From Perkinsus olseni (taxonomy: Eukaryota; Perkinsozoa; Perkinsida; Perkinsidae): a DNA stretch of 64,000 nucleotides. Positions 45,823 to 55,267 of the stretch are shown here, one piece after another. Each line of letters opens with the position of its first letter. Position 1 is the first letter of the stretch. Below the pieces are notes generated by a model. The model was not told the origin of the DNA. It ran no database searches and saw only the letters and a program-made list of their open reading frames with translations. The position numbers were made by a program, and so were the translations under genes. The stretch lies in assembly GCA_013115135.1 (NCBI GenBank), contig JABANP010000242.1:1-64000 (forward strand), written 5' to 3'.

Positions 45823-47678
45823 ATGCCCTCTAGGCGGTCCCCGACTCCGACGGACGTTACCGCCCAAGACCTCATATCCCGGGCCAGCGAGTGTCTGGGA
45901 AGATTCCCACCGGAGGGAGAGATGGCCTTACGGTAGAAGGGTAGCGTAGTGCTTGAACTGGGAACTTTGGGGTCGTTTTGATCATACACGAGGCCGGAGA
46001 ACTGCCGGACTCGATGTTGTAGGCCAGAGTATACTTCCAGGGGTCCATTTATTGGACTGGGTGGAATGCGTGTTTTTGGGGGGATAGCGTTCTGATATTC
46101 TACCAGACTCGGCGATCGATGAGATTTTGAGCCTGTAGGTATATGGACAAAGCATTCCAAATGGAACCCAATAACCCAGACGTCCTTGACTTCTACGGCG
46201 AGGTAGTAGTAGGAATTGCGGCCCTCCATTCTCGCATCGGCTAAGTCTCAGGTACTACTGGAGTACTCTAACGAGGACGTGGAGAAAGCGGTAGAGCTGT
46301 TTAAACGGAGTGTCGAGTTGGCACCTAATTACAATGGGAGCAAGTAGTGAAACGGGAGCGAAATTCTCGAGAGAGTATGAATCGTAATCGTGCCGCGGCC
46401 TGCTCGCCTGCCTGACGTCCCGTACAACCTGTTGCGGCGCGGAACTGCATTTTGGGGGGTTCGAACTCGAGCATGTTGTAGATCGGTGTTTCCTGCTTCG
46501 GTAGGTACTTCTATTTGGGACAGCTATCTGAGGGGAATGAATCCTTGCAGTATTTCACTAAAGCTGCGCAGATCCTGGAGAATGAACTCCAGGATGCGGA
46601 AGTGGAAGGGGAGGAAGTTCGGGGCGTTGTCGAATCCAGGTAGGCTCTCTTCTCGGGTTGAGGTGCCTGGGAACTCCGTGGTAGGCTCATATCAGCCATG
46701 TGCGCCATTGGTGAGCTTTACATGACCGATATGTGCGACGAGCCCGACGCCGAAGAAATGTGCAAGAAGTATTTAGAGGGGGTAGTGAAGGGCGTTGCTG
46801 CAAATCTCGTGTGGTCTCTCGCTTGGGAAACGTGATCCTTTCCTAGGCCGTCTCACGTGCGCCGCAATCCGTGGAGGCGCTCTCTGGTCTGGCCGTGTAT
46901 TACAAGGTTATACAGGAATTCGATAAGGCCAAGGAACTGTGCAAAAGGGCACTCGAGGTTACACGTATTACGGGGCTCTTACATGGGGCTACCGGGCCCG
47001 TTAACACTGATTTGCAGGGAGTATTGGTGAAGAAGATCCCGAGGCGCTACCTCCCATGCCCATCAGATTGCAGTTAGCTAAGACCTTAACCGACATTGAC
47101 GCCTCGGACGAAGCCATTGAGGTGGGATTTGTCCGTCTTGTGCACTTGTGAGCTTTCAACGCCGACTTGGCGGATGTTTCGCCTCGACACGGCAAATGTG
47201 CTGTAGGTGCTCCATCAATTACTCGATGAGGACGAAAATGAAGTTGAGGTTTGGTACGTATTAGCTTGTGCTCACATGACCGCGGCTGCAGCAGCCAAGA
47301 GAGGCAGGCGAGATGCTGAAGCGATAGGTGCGAATCGCGGACATGGCTCTCCTCGTACTGCGGCTGCTAGTCGTGTCCTTTTCCTTCTTTCACGAGAAGC
47401 GATGATTGTCGTTAACTGTTGCGAGAGTGGGTAGATCTTGAGTGTGTCTTTTAGATCGGACTGAGCCTCTCCGCATAGCCTCTGAGTGCGTGACTCATGC
47501 TTTGGACTTGATCCGGAGACAGCCTGAAGACGCCCAGTGGACAGAGCCGCTCCAACACCTTGCTACAGAGCTCGATAAACGGAAGCAAAAACAAGGGATC
47601 AGCGTTGATGATGTTCAAATGAATGGAGATCGAATAGCTCTTCGGCAGGGGTCGATGCGGCGGTCCCATCTCGGTTAG
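45823..47678 (+). CDS. ACL4-like TPR chaperone (assembly chaperone of ribosomal protein L4)
   Basis: ACL4 binds newly made Rpl4 and escorts it to pre-60S ribosomes. The first exon, MPSRRSPTPTDVTAQDLISR and on to FPPEGEMAL, joins through a GTAGAA intron to RYMDKAFQMEPNNPDVLDFY. Later exons read VELFKRSVELAPN, YFYLGQLSEGNESLQYFTKA, LISAMCAIGELYMTDMCDEP with DAEEMCKKYLE, APQSVEALSGLAVYYKVIQE, LPMPIRLQLAKTLTDIDASD, and VLHQLLDEDENEVEVWYV. These follow the TPR order and signature blocks of ACL4 (LGQL.EG..aL.yf; C.iaELYMTD.c.epdAE..C; LP...riqL.k.L.el). Introns are 45-90 bp. The stop is at 47678. The region around 47330-47450 is a longer intron or variable loop. About 330 residues. Ribosome-biogenesis housekeeping role, cytosol and nucleus. 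Confidence 0.82.
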
Positions 47679-48142
47679 GCTGGGACTCGTATGCCCGTTG
47701 CTGATTCTGCATTTACTTGCTCTACGTTCTACGTACCTGCTAACTACTTCCCTGTAGTATAGTACACTCGACCACAGTCAGTGACGTTGTTCTCCACAGT
47801 ACGTTTCTCTCACTGCCGGCCTCTTTCTTGCGTGTCTTACAAGGGGGCTTCGCGTGGCGTTAGCGAGGTTGTCCATCGCTCCGCTTGGTGCTCCTACGAA
47901 CTGTACCTATTCAATCACGTACGGTTTCATCTGGTTGTCGGAGCGAGGTACTCTCACGGGAGGCCAACTGGGGAGATTTTGTGGATGTACGATCAAATAA
48001 CTGCTTACAGGTTGCGTGTCTCGCGTAGCTTGGTGGACTCGGATGGATATCGTATGATTTAATAATCTTGAGTTTCGCCCGGCTCTTACTTTCCGATCTT
48101 GCATGAAGTGCATTACACAACTTATTGCGAGAACGCATACGT
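47679..48142. other. Intergenic stretch, nothing recognised
   Basis: A 93-codon plus-strand open frame (47781-48062) has no motif. Otherwise no coding signal before the tRNA-like element. Confidence 0.4.
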
Positions 48143-48214
48143 GCTCTCGGTGCGACTCGATCCCCCAATTTCTGGTTCAGAATACCAACACCTTATCCGT
48201 TAGGCCACGAGGCT
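48143..48214 (-). pseudogene. tRNA-Arg(UCU)-like pseudogene
   Basis: Read on the minus strand, 72 nt fit exactly the canonical tRNA spacing of 7+2+16+1+17+5+17+7. The D arm GCCTAACGGATAAGGT (an excellent A box, TGGCCTAACGG) and the anticodon arm TTGGTATTCTGAACCAG (5 pairs, loop with anticodon TCT, Arg) are intact. The acceptor stem has three mismatches (AGCCTCG against CGAGAGC) and the T arm two, with the T loop reading ATCGAGT. The B box is therefore degraded. I call it a decayed tRNA-Arg gene; a functional but divergent tRNA is less likely. Confidence 0.6.
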
Positions 48215-48320
48215 CGTGGTAAGGCGGCCTGCAACTACCTCCTGCTTTACGGATCGTTGCTCTTCCCACTTCCGCAAACTTTATTTACCAGGGTCTCACA
48301 TCGTGCTGTTGAAACCATTT

Positions 48321-49827
48321 ATGAATCATCACCGCCCTCAAACCTCGTCCCCACCGAGCTTCGCGTTTTTGGATTCGAGCAGCACGGTAGCTTCGACGAC
48401 TGCATCTGCATCTGCGGGCGATTTCGCTGACTCGAAGGGAACTTGGTTGAAGAGCAAAGCTTCCGACGTGCCGAGTGAGGTAATAAGTTTCCCAAGTACT
48501 TTGCCAGTCCTACTATTTCTAACTCATTCAGCTCGGCACGGGCCACGACCAGTATTCTGTGTTGGGGGCTGCCGTGGATGTTGTGAACTCTGACTCTCGG
48601 ATGAGGCAACGGCGGCCACGCACCACTCAGTTCGAGGAGCCCAAGCCACGAAAGCGCCGCGGTGGCAACTTGCAGCGCCAGGCCGCCAAAAGAGCCAGAG
48701 TTGGGCTAGAAGCTCCAGAGTTGCAGCTCGTCGACCGAGAGACTCGCCAACGGGATCCTCATTTATTGAAGCTACACTTATCGACTGTGAAACAGATTAT
48801 CACTGAGTTCGACAACGAGGTCAAAGCCGCTGGCTCGGTCGGCCCGGTAGACTTCGCTAGTATCGCCGGGAGGCTTGCGGGAGGAACTGGAGTGTGTCTG
48901 TCTCCCGAGGACGTCCAACTTGTCGTGTCCGACTTCTCTCCGCATCACTACCGCAGTTCGATCGGGCTCGTAGTAATGGAGAGACCGGCGCAACGGACGG
49001 GGCAGCAGTTCGGGCTCTATGGGTCGGTTTTGGGTAGTAATGGCCATGTGATCGCCTGTGCCCAAGCTGCTGGGTCGCGGCTACGAGAGTTGTGGAGACA
49101 GCATCGCTCCGCTGGATCTAACTCGGTTTCTGTGCCCTCCCATGAGAGCTACTCGGACATACGATTAAGAGTTCAAGCTGCCATCAGGCCGCTCGACTAC
49201 GGAAGCCCTGCTGGGCCATTCCCGCCCCAGTCGGGCAAGGCGCAGGTGCCGATGATGAGGCAGGCGATACCTATCCAGGGTGCGAATTCTGCTCCGTTCT
49301 CGAGTTTGCCAGCTGCCCAGGGGCATATGACGGCGTTGCCGACCCAGTTGCCATTCAAATATGCTGGTCATGTCCCCACACTGAAGTCGGCGACGTTGCG
49401 AGTAGTTCCCCCCAGAAATGACTCTAAATCGGTGAAGAAGCCCAAGGCGAAACCGAAGCCTAAGGCGAAGGCGCAACTAGCATTCCCGGGCCCTAATCTG
49501 ATCGACATCCAGAGGTACCACGCTCTGCAGTACTGGCAGTCCGAACTGCTCCGGCTCGGGCAAACGGCTGTAGTCAATAGCATGGAGGCCCGGTCACCCG
49601 AGATGGGCGTCGCTGCACAGACTTTCGCCTTCGCCGCGAGGAGACTTTTTAACGCGGCTGATGCTGATGACAAGGGCCTTGTAGAAGGGTTGAGGCGAGC
49701 TTGCGGAGGCTCACTGCAAGGAGACAGCACTGCCTCAGAGGAGCTGCCATTCCTCGGGATCCGAGAACGAGAGACTGTGGACGAGCCCGGCACGGCTGAT
49801 GCGGACGATGATGGTCATCAAACCTAA
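48321..49827 (+). CDS. Unrecognised basic protein, probably nuclear
   Basis: Exon 1 (MNHHRPQTSSPPSFAFLDSS, Ser/Ala-rich, to about 48479) splices through a 52-bp GTAATA intron in phase to LGTGHDQYSVLGAAVDVVN, and the second exon is open to TAA at 49827. Total about 470 residues. Features: an Arg/Lys cluster QRRPRT and PRKRRGG near the start of exon 2 (nuclear-localisation-like); a helical block TVKQIITEFDNEVKA; a Gln/Pro-rich middle; a Lys-Pro-Ala run (KKPKAKPKPKAKA); a helical C-terminal block IDIQRYHALQYWQSELLRLG; and an acidic tail. This resembles a chromatin or RNA-associated scaffold, but no domain is identified. Confidence 0.6.
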
Positions 49828-50282
49828 ATCCTGCTAAGTCTTGAATGTACCATTTCACCTGAATTACAGTATCAAGTGCAGTCCTAGTAATAGAATCACA
49901 GAGGCTATGGAGCCCCCTTGAGCACCCGCAGCAGCGCCATGACAAGTCACGTTACTCTGATTCGATCGCTACCTCACTATGTCCACTGAGTTAGTTCCTG
50001 TGGTACTGCGACCTATCACTTGTTGTACCTACCGTTGTCGTCCAGTCGAGTTCGGAATGAGCGTGTTCCTACTCTTCCTGCTGATGCCACTACTATCGCT
50101 GCTTTTGCACTGTACCATAGTTCTATTACCATCTATAACGATTTGTAATATCCAGGTTAGTGTTGTGATGAGTGCGGGTGCGTGGAGGAAAAGTAAGATT
50201 AGTCAAGTAGGCTAGATACGGAGTAGAACAGAGGCTTCATGGTATCTAGGCTCATACTGCTGCGAGCATGTGATTGAGTTCG
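49828..50282. other. Intergenic stretch
   Basis: No convincing exon. A 78-codon open frame at 49979-50215 with one hydrophobic stretch (FLLFLLMPLLSLLLH) is probably spurious. Confidence 0.4.
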
Positions 50283-52244
50283 ATGTCGGAACGTCGCTTG
50301 TCTATCGCCTTGCCGCGGTTGCTGGATCGGATTTCTCGAGCTTCTCGGAGGGAGCTGATCCTGCTGGGGACCGAAGCGGAGGGCCTCAAGTTCAAGGACT
50401 GGCACCCGATGCATTTCACTGCAGCCTTACAACGGTTGGCCAAAGTGGCCGAACGCTCGGATCTCCCTTTCGTTCGGTGCTTAGTTCGCACAGCGCTTGA
50501 GCCGAGACAACTGCATCTCTATCAGCCTGACCAGCTCGGAATGCTCCTTTGGTCTGTCGGGAAGCTGGGCAAGAACGCGGTCGACAGGGGGACGCTTTCT
50601 CACCTCTTGGTACTGGTGGAAGACAACGCCCTCAGCATGTCACCGCAAGCCTTATCGTCTGCCCTCTATATACTCTCGCCAAGCATCAAGAACGGTTTCT
50701 ATCGGAAGAAATAGCGCGGGTGATGGAGACTGCGCTCGGGTGCCTCATGGATCTTGACGGCTTCAGCGCCCTCAGTCGGTCGCCAACATCATGTGGGCAT
50801 ACGGCAAGGTCGGGCACCGCATAACTTCCTCTGCACTGTTCTCTGTCGGTCGGCATATCGAGGTCAACGCGCTGAACTACGAGAGCCGGCATATTTCGAA
50901 TGTTCTCTGGGCTCTTGCGGCTCTGGAATGCCCTGACGGAAGCCGCGCTATCTTCAACACGGTCTGTTCGAGCTGGCTTTCGGTTCCCGCGCTGCGAACC
51001 TCTCTGTCATCTCAAGGTTTAGCAAATGTGTTATGGGCGTTTGGGAAGACGCCGAGTGACTGGCTGGATTCAGCTTTCCTCGAAACAGTTATAAGACTCG
51101 GCGCTGATCTGTCAGCACGCTTCCCAGAAGTCGAGCCTAGGGCCATTGCTAACTGCCTCTGGGGCGTAGGCATCTGGGCTGCCCGCGACCACACCGTTGC
51201 TTCCGCCTCTATGCCAGGCTGCTAAATACGCTAGCTCCAGTCTTGCGCTCGCAAATCCCGACGATGGACCCCACTACCACAGTTGCATTGTGTTGGTGCT
51301 ACGCCAAGGAGGAAGATCGACTGCTTCGTGAACTCGCTCGGGCCGCGATTGAGCGCGTGCCTGAGCTCTCTGCTAAAGACTATCCTACGCTCTTCTGGTC
51401 AGCGATAGGCGTCTTGTCTCGAGAGGAGGTTGGGGTTTTGTGTGACTGGCTGGAGCGGAGAAGCCCGTGCTGTGCAGCCCAGGTGTCCAAGTGTCTATGG
51501 GCTCTAGTTGATGCGCGATATTACGACGATGCCCTCGTCACAAGATTAGTGAAGATAGTGAAGCTCGACCCGGCGCTCACTCCGAAGCAGTACGCATCCA
51601 TTGTGTGGGCTTGGTCCCAGCTCTGCCCAGCGTCGTCTGTTCTGGATAGTACAGATGCGCTATTCGAGTATTTGGGCACTATCATACCCTCATGTGGAAT
51701 TGAGGAGTTGGCCCAGCTAGCGGGATCCTTTGCAGTTCTACGGAGGCGCGACTTGGCAACCGAGTGCCTTAGTGCCATTCCTGGAGAAATGTTGGAGACT
51801 CTGTCAGAAGCAGGCGCTTCGCAGGTTGCTCAGGCACGGGCCAGCTGCGCCGTTTACGCTGGGCAAGCGATCCCGGACGGCATTACCTGGCCGTCGCCCA
51901 CTCCCAGCCACTTCCAGCTTCAAGTCTACGAAGCACTGAGAGCACTACCTAGGAATGTCAATGTCAAGCAAGAATTCGAGACTGTGGTTGGCCCGGTGGA
52001 TGCTCTGGTTTCTAGCTGCGACGGCCGCCGTGTTGTTGTCGAGGCAGATGGTCCTTCGCACTTTCTACGATCAGCCCGTGGTCGAGACACTCGGCGCTTG
52101 AACGGCCGAACGCTTTGGAAGGGGGTAACTGTTGGCCGCCTCCTCAGCGCGAAAGTTGTGCGAGTGAGCATCGCCGACTTCAGTAAGCATTACATAACAG
52201 GTGGGAGAGAAGAAGCCCATCGGTATGTCCGCCAATTTGGTTGA
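50283..52244 (+). CDS. RAP-domain protein with HPR/OPR-like helical repeats; three frame breaks
   Basis: RAP-domain proteins bind organellar RNA (rRNA fragments or mRNAs) in alveolates, algae and animals. From ATG at 50283 (MSERRLSIALPRLLDRISRA), degenerate ~38-residue helical repeats carry the signature N/S-x-L-W-A: QLGMLLWSVGKLG, NIMWAYGKVG, SNVLWALAALE, ANVLWAFGKT, ANCLWGVGI, SKCLWALVDA, ASIVWAWSQL. The C-terminal RAP domain (about 51920-52230) has LQVYEALRALP, VDALV, VVVEADGPSHFL, RRLNGRTLWKG and VVRVSIADF. The family-consistent reading changes frame at about 50680 (LYIL to AKHQERF), 50770 (DGFS to PQSVAN) and 51200 (ARDH to RCFRLY). Each is a -1, or equivalently +2, change. No introns seen. 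Target organelle and RNA unknown; no presequence is evident. Confidence 0.8.
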
Positions 52245-52508
52245 GGATGCGTTTCTGTGACCTGCATGATTCTGACTAGTTTCTGGATTGATTGACGTTT
52301 TCGTGACAACAGTGGTAATTTCAATCCCGGGAGTTCGCATTTTTGACTTCACGCACGTTGGCCGAGCAGTGAGGTAGCTCGAACTCGCGGTACATCGCTG
52401 ATGTAGCATCACTTCATACCGCTTCTGCTAGAAGACCGCCAATCATGCACGCTCTCGTTCCTTTTTCAGTCATTTGCCTCTGTGCAATTGCTTGCTTTGT
52501 GAGCCCAT

Positions 52509-54863
52509 ATGTCAGCTGCACCTATCGGAACTGGCCAGCTCGATCAGAACGCCGTACTGCTGTCCTTTGGTATCTTTGGCGGGATCTTCGCCGCAACAGT
52601 CGTCGCGTATAGCGGCCTGCGGCTCAGGTTTTCCAGGCTCTATCAGCCCCGTCAATGCATTGAGGCATTGCGTTGCTCCCTGTCATCTAGAGTCTATTCT
52701 ATGTTCGGCAGCTGGATACCCGGCGCCATGCGAATCACTGACGATGAGCTCTTCGCCGATGCTGGCCTCGATGCGGTGGCATTCATCCGGTTGTTGAGAC
52801 TCGGTGCCAGGGTAGCCCTCGTCGGCTGCTTGAACGCCATCTACTTGATCCCGGTTTACAAATACCAAGGCTCCGACTTGGCTACAGCGGACGAACTCGC
52901 TCGCTGGAGCCTGGGACATCTGCCTTCTCGTAGCCCTTCCATGCTGGCTACTCTGTTTGCATCTTACATCATTTTCTGTTTCACACTGGTCATGGTGTAC
53001 CGTGAGTTTGCGTGGTACACGGCAAAACGGCACGCCTTCATGTGTCGTGAGAACGTTGCAAACTACAGCGTGTTTGTGCGACACATACCTGTAGCTCTGC
53101 GTTCGAATCGAGGACTACATGAGTTTTTCGAGGAGTTCATCCCCGGAGGAGTCGCTGACGTTCAAGTGGCTTTGGATATGGGAAAACTCAGCAAGAAGGT
53201 TAAAGAACGTGAAGATGTTGTTCTCGATCTGGAGCACGCGTACAACGTGTGGCAACAGAAAGGGTATCGGCCTCGAATGCGTCCAGGGTTGTTTTCCAGA
53301 GAGAAAGTGGATACCATTGCAGCACTCGAGAAGAGGCTGGCCGAATTGAATGAATCCATCGAGACGGACATAGATCATGCCGAGTCCTTCCAAGACACGA
53401 CGGGCGAGCAACTCTCCCAGCGGAAACTGCCAGAGCTCTCGGAAGTCGCGAAGATGGTGCCGTTGGTTCCGTTGAAGAAGATTGTGCCATCGAAGAGCTT
53501 TCGAGTCCTATCGGATGGGTTCGTCACGTTCCGGTCTTTACAAGCGACCGTGATTGCTCAGCGGGTGCATCTCCACGACGAGCCTTACGCGCTCTGTATC
53601 AAGTCCGCGCCGCTGCCTGATGAAGTGTATTGGAGCAATGTTGGTATGCCGCATTTCCATCAGTTCTTGGGAATTGTGATGTCTCTAGCGGCCACCATCG
53701 CGTTGTGCATCTTTTGGACCATTCCTGTAACATTTGTTGTGTCTATCTCGAAAGTGTCATACTTGAAGCAGGAGCTTCCTTTTCTGCAAAGCGCATCAGA
53801 GACGTGGCCGCCCCTAGACACTCTGCTGCAGCTCTTGTCTCCCATCGCGCTTGCACTATTGAACGAACTCCTACCGTTTATCTTGACTTTTTTCTCCAAG
53901 TGGGAGGGCCACATATCTTTAGCAACTCTGGACGCCTCACTCTTTGGCAAGCTGGCGCTCTTGTACATCGTGCAGACATTTTTCGTGAGTGCTATCGCGG
54001 GAAGCGTGTTATCGGGGATTCGTGATCTCGTCTCCACTCCACTGAAGACGTTGCAGAAGATTTTGTCGACCAATCTGCCGCAGCAAGCCAACTACTTCAT
54101 ATCTTTTGTCTTCGTCAGGGTTGGCCTCGGCTTGGGAATTGAACTTATTCGACTTGTTCCAGCGGCCTTGGCTTTACTCAGGAGATGCTTGGGCCCGGGC
54201 CTATCGGAGAAGGAGCGCAGCAGAATATGGCTGGGCCTGGAACCGCTGGAAGCGCCAATCCAACTTGAGCTACCGAGAGTGCTCTCTACCGTTATGTTGT
54301 TTTTCATGATACTATTCGTGTACTCTGTAATGTCGCCAATCACCAGCCTTGTCATGGCTTTCGCATTTTCCTGCTTCTCGGTGGTGTACAAGAATCAGTT
54401 TGCGTCGGTTTACGATCCAAGTAACGATACCGGCGGTCAGATGTGGACCCGAGCGGTCAGAGTCATATTGGGCTGCGCGGTCGCCGCAGAGTTCACCGTG
54501 ATGGGCGTGCTGGCGATCAAGGAAGCGGCGGTCGTATCTCCTTTGATGTTGCCGTTGCTTATCGGTACGATCATTTTCTGGAGTTACCTAGAAGTTCGCC
54601 ATTTTGTGGTGGCTTCATCTCTGCCAGCTAAGGTTTTCGTCGATATCGATCGCCAACGTGCAGTGTCCACCGGTGGAACCGGTAATGTTTCGTGGAACGG
54701 CTGCTACAAGCCCATTGCTATGCGACAGAGAAATATTCAGCCTGACGTGCCTGAGGAGAAGAGAACCGTTTTCGTGCGGGCTGAGTCGAACCTGTCAGAA
54801 GAAGGGCAGAGCTTCAGTAAATCGGAAGCAGATCTGGCTAACCTCTCCGCGGATCCAGCTTGA
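52509..54863 (+). CDS. OSCA/CSC1-like calcium-permeable cation channel (784 aa)
   Basis: OSCA/TMEM63/CSC1 proteins are osmotically or mechanically gated cation channels with eleven membrane segments. One intronless frame from ATG 52509 to TGA 54863. TM0 near residues 11-33 (LLSFGIFGGIFAATVVAYSG); the family block DAVAFIRLLRLGARVALVG followed by YLIPVYKYQG; TM near 135-160; a cytosolic loop with SVFVRHIP and FEEFIPGGVADVQV (RRM-like) and charged helices; then FVTFRSLQATVIAQ, KSAPLPDEVYWSNV and a pore region of seven hydrophobic segments (LAATIALCIFWTIPVTFVVS, LALLNELLPFILTFFSKWEG, ELPRVLSTVMLFFMILFVYS, TSLVMAFAFSCFSVVYKNQF and others). The cytosolic tail has a Ser-rich end. The length is normal for the family. 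Another ATG at 52445 is out of frame. No introns, unlike genes in the left half of the window. Confidence 0.93.
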   Translation: MSAAPIGTGQLDQNAVLLSFGIFGGIFAATVVAYSGLRLRFSRLYQPRQCIEALRCSLSSRVYSMFGSWIPGAMRITDDELFADAGLDAVAFIRLLRLGARVALVGCLNAIYLIPVYKYQGSDLATADELARWSLGHLPSRSPSMLATLFASYIIFCFTLVMVYREFAWYTAKRHAFMCRENVANYSVFVRHIPVALRSNRGLHEFFEEFIPGGVADVQVALDMGKLSKKVKEREDVVLDLEHAYNVWQQKGYRPRMRPGLFSREKVDTIAALEKRLAELNESIETDIDHAESFQDTTGEQLSQRKLPELSEVAKMVPLVPLKKIVPSKSFRVLSDGFVTFRSLQATVIAQRVHLHDEPYALCIKSAPLPDEVYWSNVGMPHFHQFLGIVMSLAATIALCIFWTIPVTFVVSISKVSYLKQELPFLQSASETWPPLDTLLQLLSPIALALLNELLPFILTFFSKWEGHISLATLDASLFGKLALLYIVQTFFVSAIAGSVLSGIRDLVSTPLKTLQKILSTNLPQQANYFISFVFVRVGLGLGIELIRLVPAALALLRRCLGPGLSEKERSRIWLGLEPLEAPIQLELPRVLSTVMLFFMILFVYSVMSPITSLVMAFAFSCFSVVYKNQFASVYDPSNDTGGQMWTRAVRVILGCAVAAEFTVMGVLAIKEAAVVSPLMLPLLIGTIIFWSYLEVRHFVVASSLPAKVFVDIDRQRAVSTGGTGNVSWNGCYKPIAMRQRNIQPDVPEEKRTVFVRAESNLSEEGQSFSKSEADLANLSADPA

Positions 54864-55267
54864 CGGAGGCGTGAGAGGTGGCGGAGAAAGGATTCGATAG
54901 TCGTCCCAGCTCTCTGAATTGCTAGTATGCAGTTCCACTGAGGGAGCATCGCTACAACTGAGTTTTGACAGTCGTAGCGGGAGTTGTTATTGGTTGCAAT
55001 CGGAGTCCACCATGAGGTCTCCCACTTTGTGTCTTCCGGCCATTACGAAGCGTCTTCCGACTGCTTTGCTTACGGGTTTCGACGCAGGCTCAGTGTCTCG
55101 TGTCGGTCACAGTCAATGGTCGGGTCGGCCGGGCAAGGCTCCGGGTCTCTTCGAACGCTGTTGTTGTTGGAAAGAGGATCGTTTCCGGGAATCCCTGTCG
55201 GCAATTCTCTAAGCAGAATTCGGCGGCCTCCCCAAGGAGGCGCTTCATAGCCGCGCTCGGTGGCAGC
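54864..55267. other. Intergenic stretch between the channel and the surface-protein gene
   Basis: Open frames of about 90-100 codons at 54919-55250 lack motifs. This is the 3' flank of the channel gene and the upstream region of the next gene. Confidence 0.4.

Noticed and set aside
45813..46229. 138-codon minus-strand open frame
   Set aside because: It overlaps the first exons of the ACL4-like gene, which have family support; no motif in the antisense frame.
49979..50215. 78-codon hydrophobic small protein
   Set aside because: A single hydrophobic run in an intergenic stretch, no splice or family support.
52683..53490. Several 100-130-codon antisense frames
   Set aside because: They lie opposite the conserved OSCA channel exon and have no motifs.
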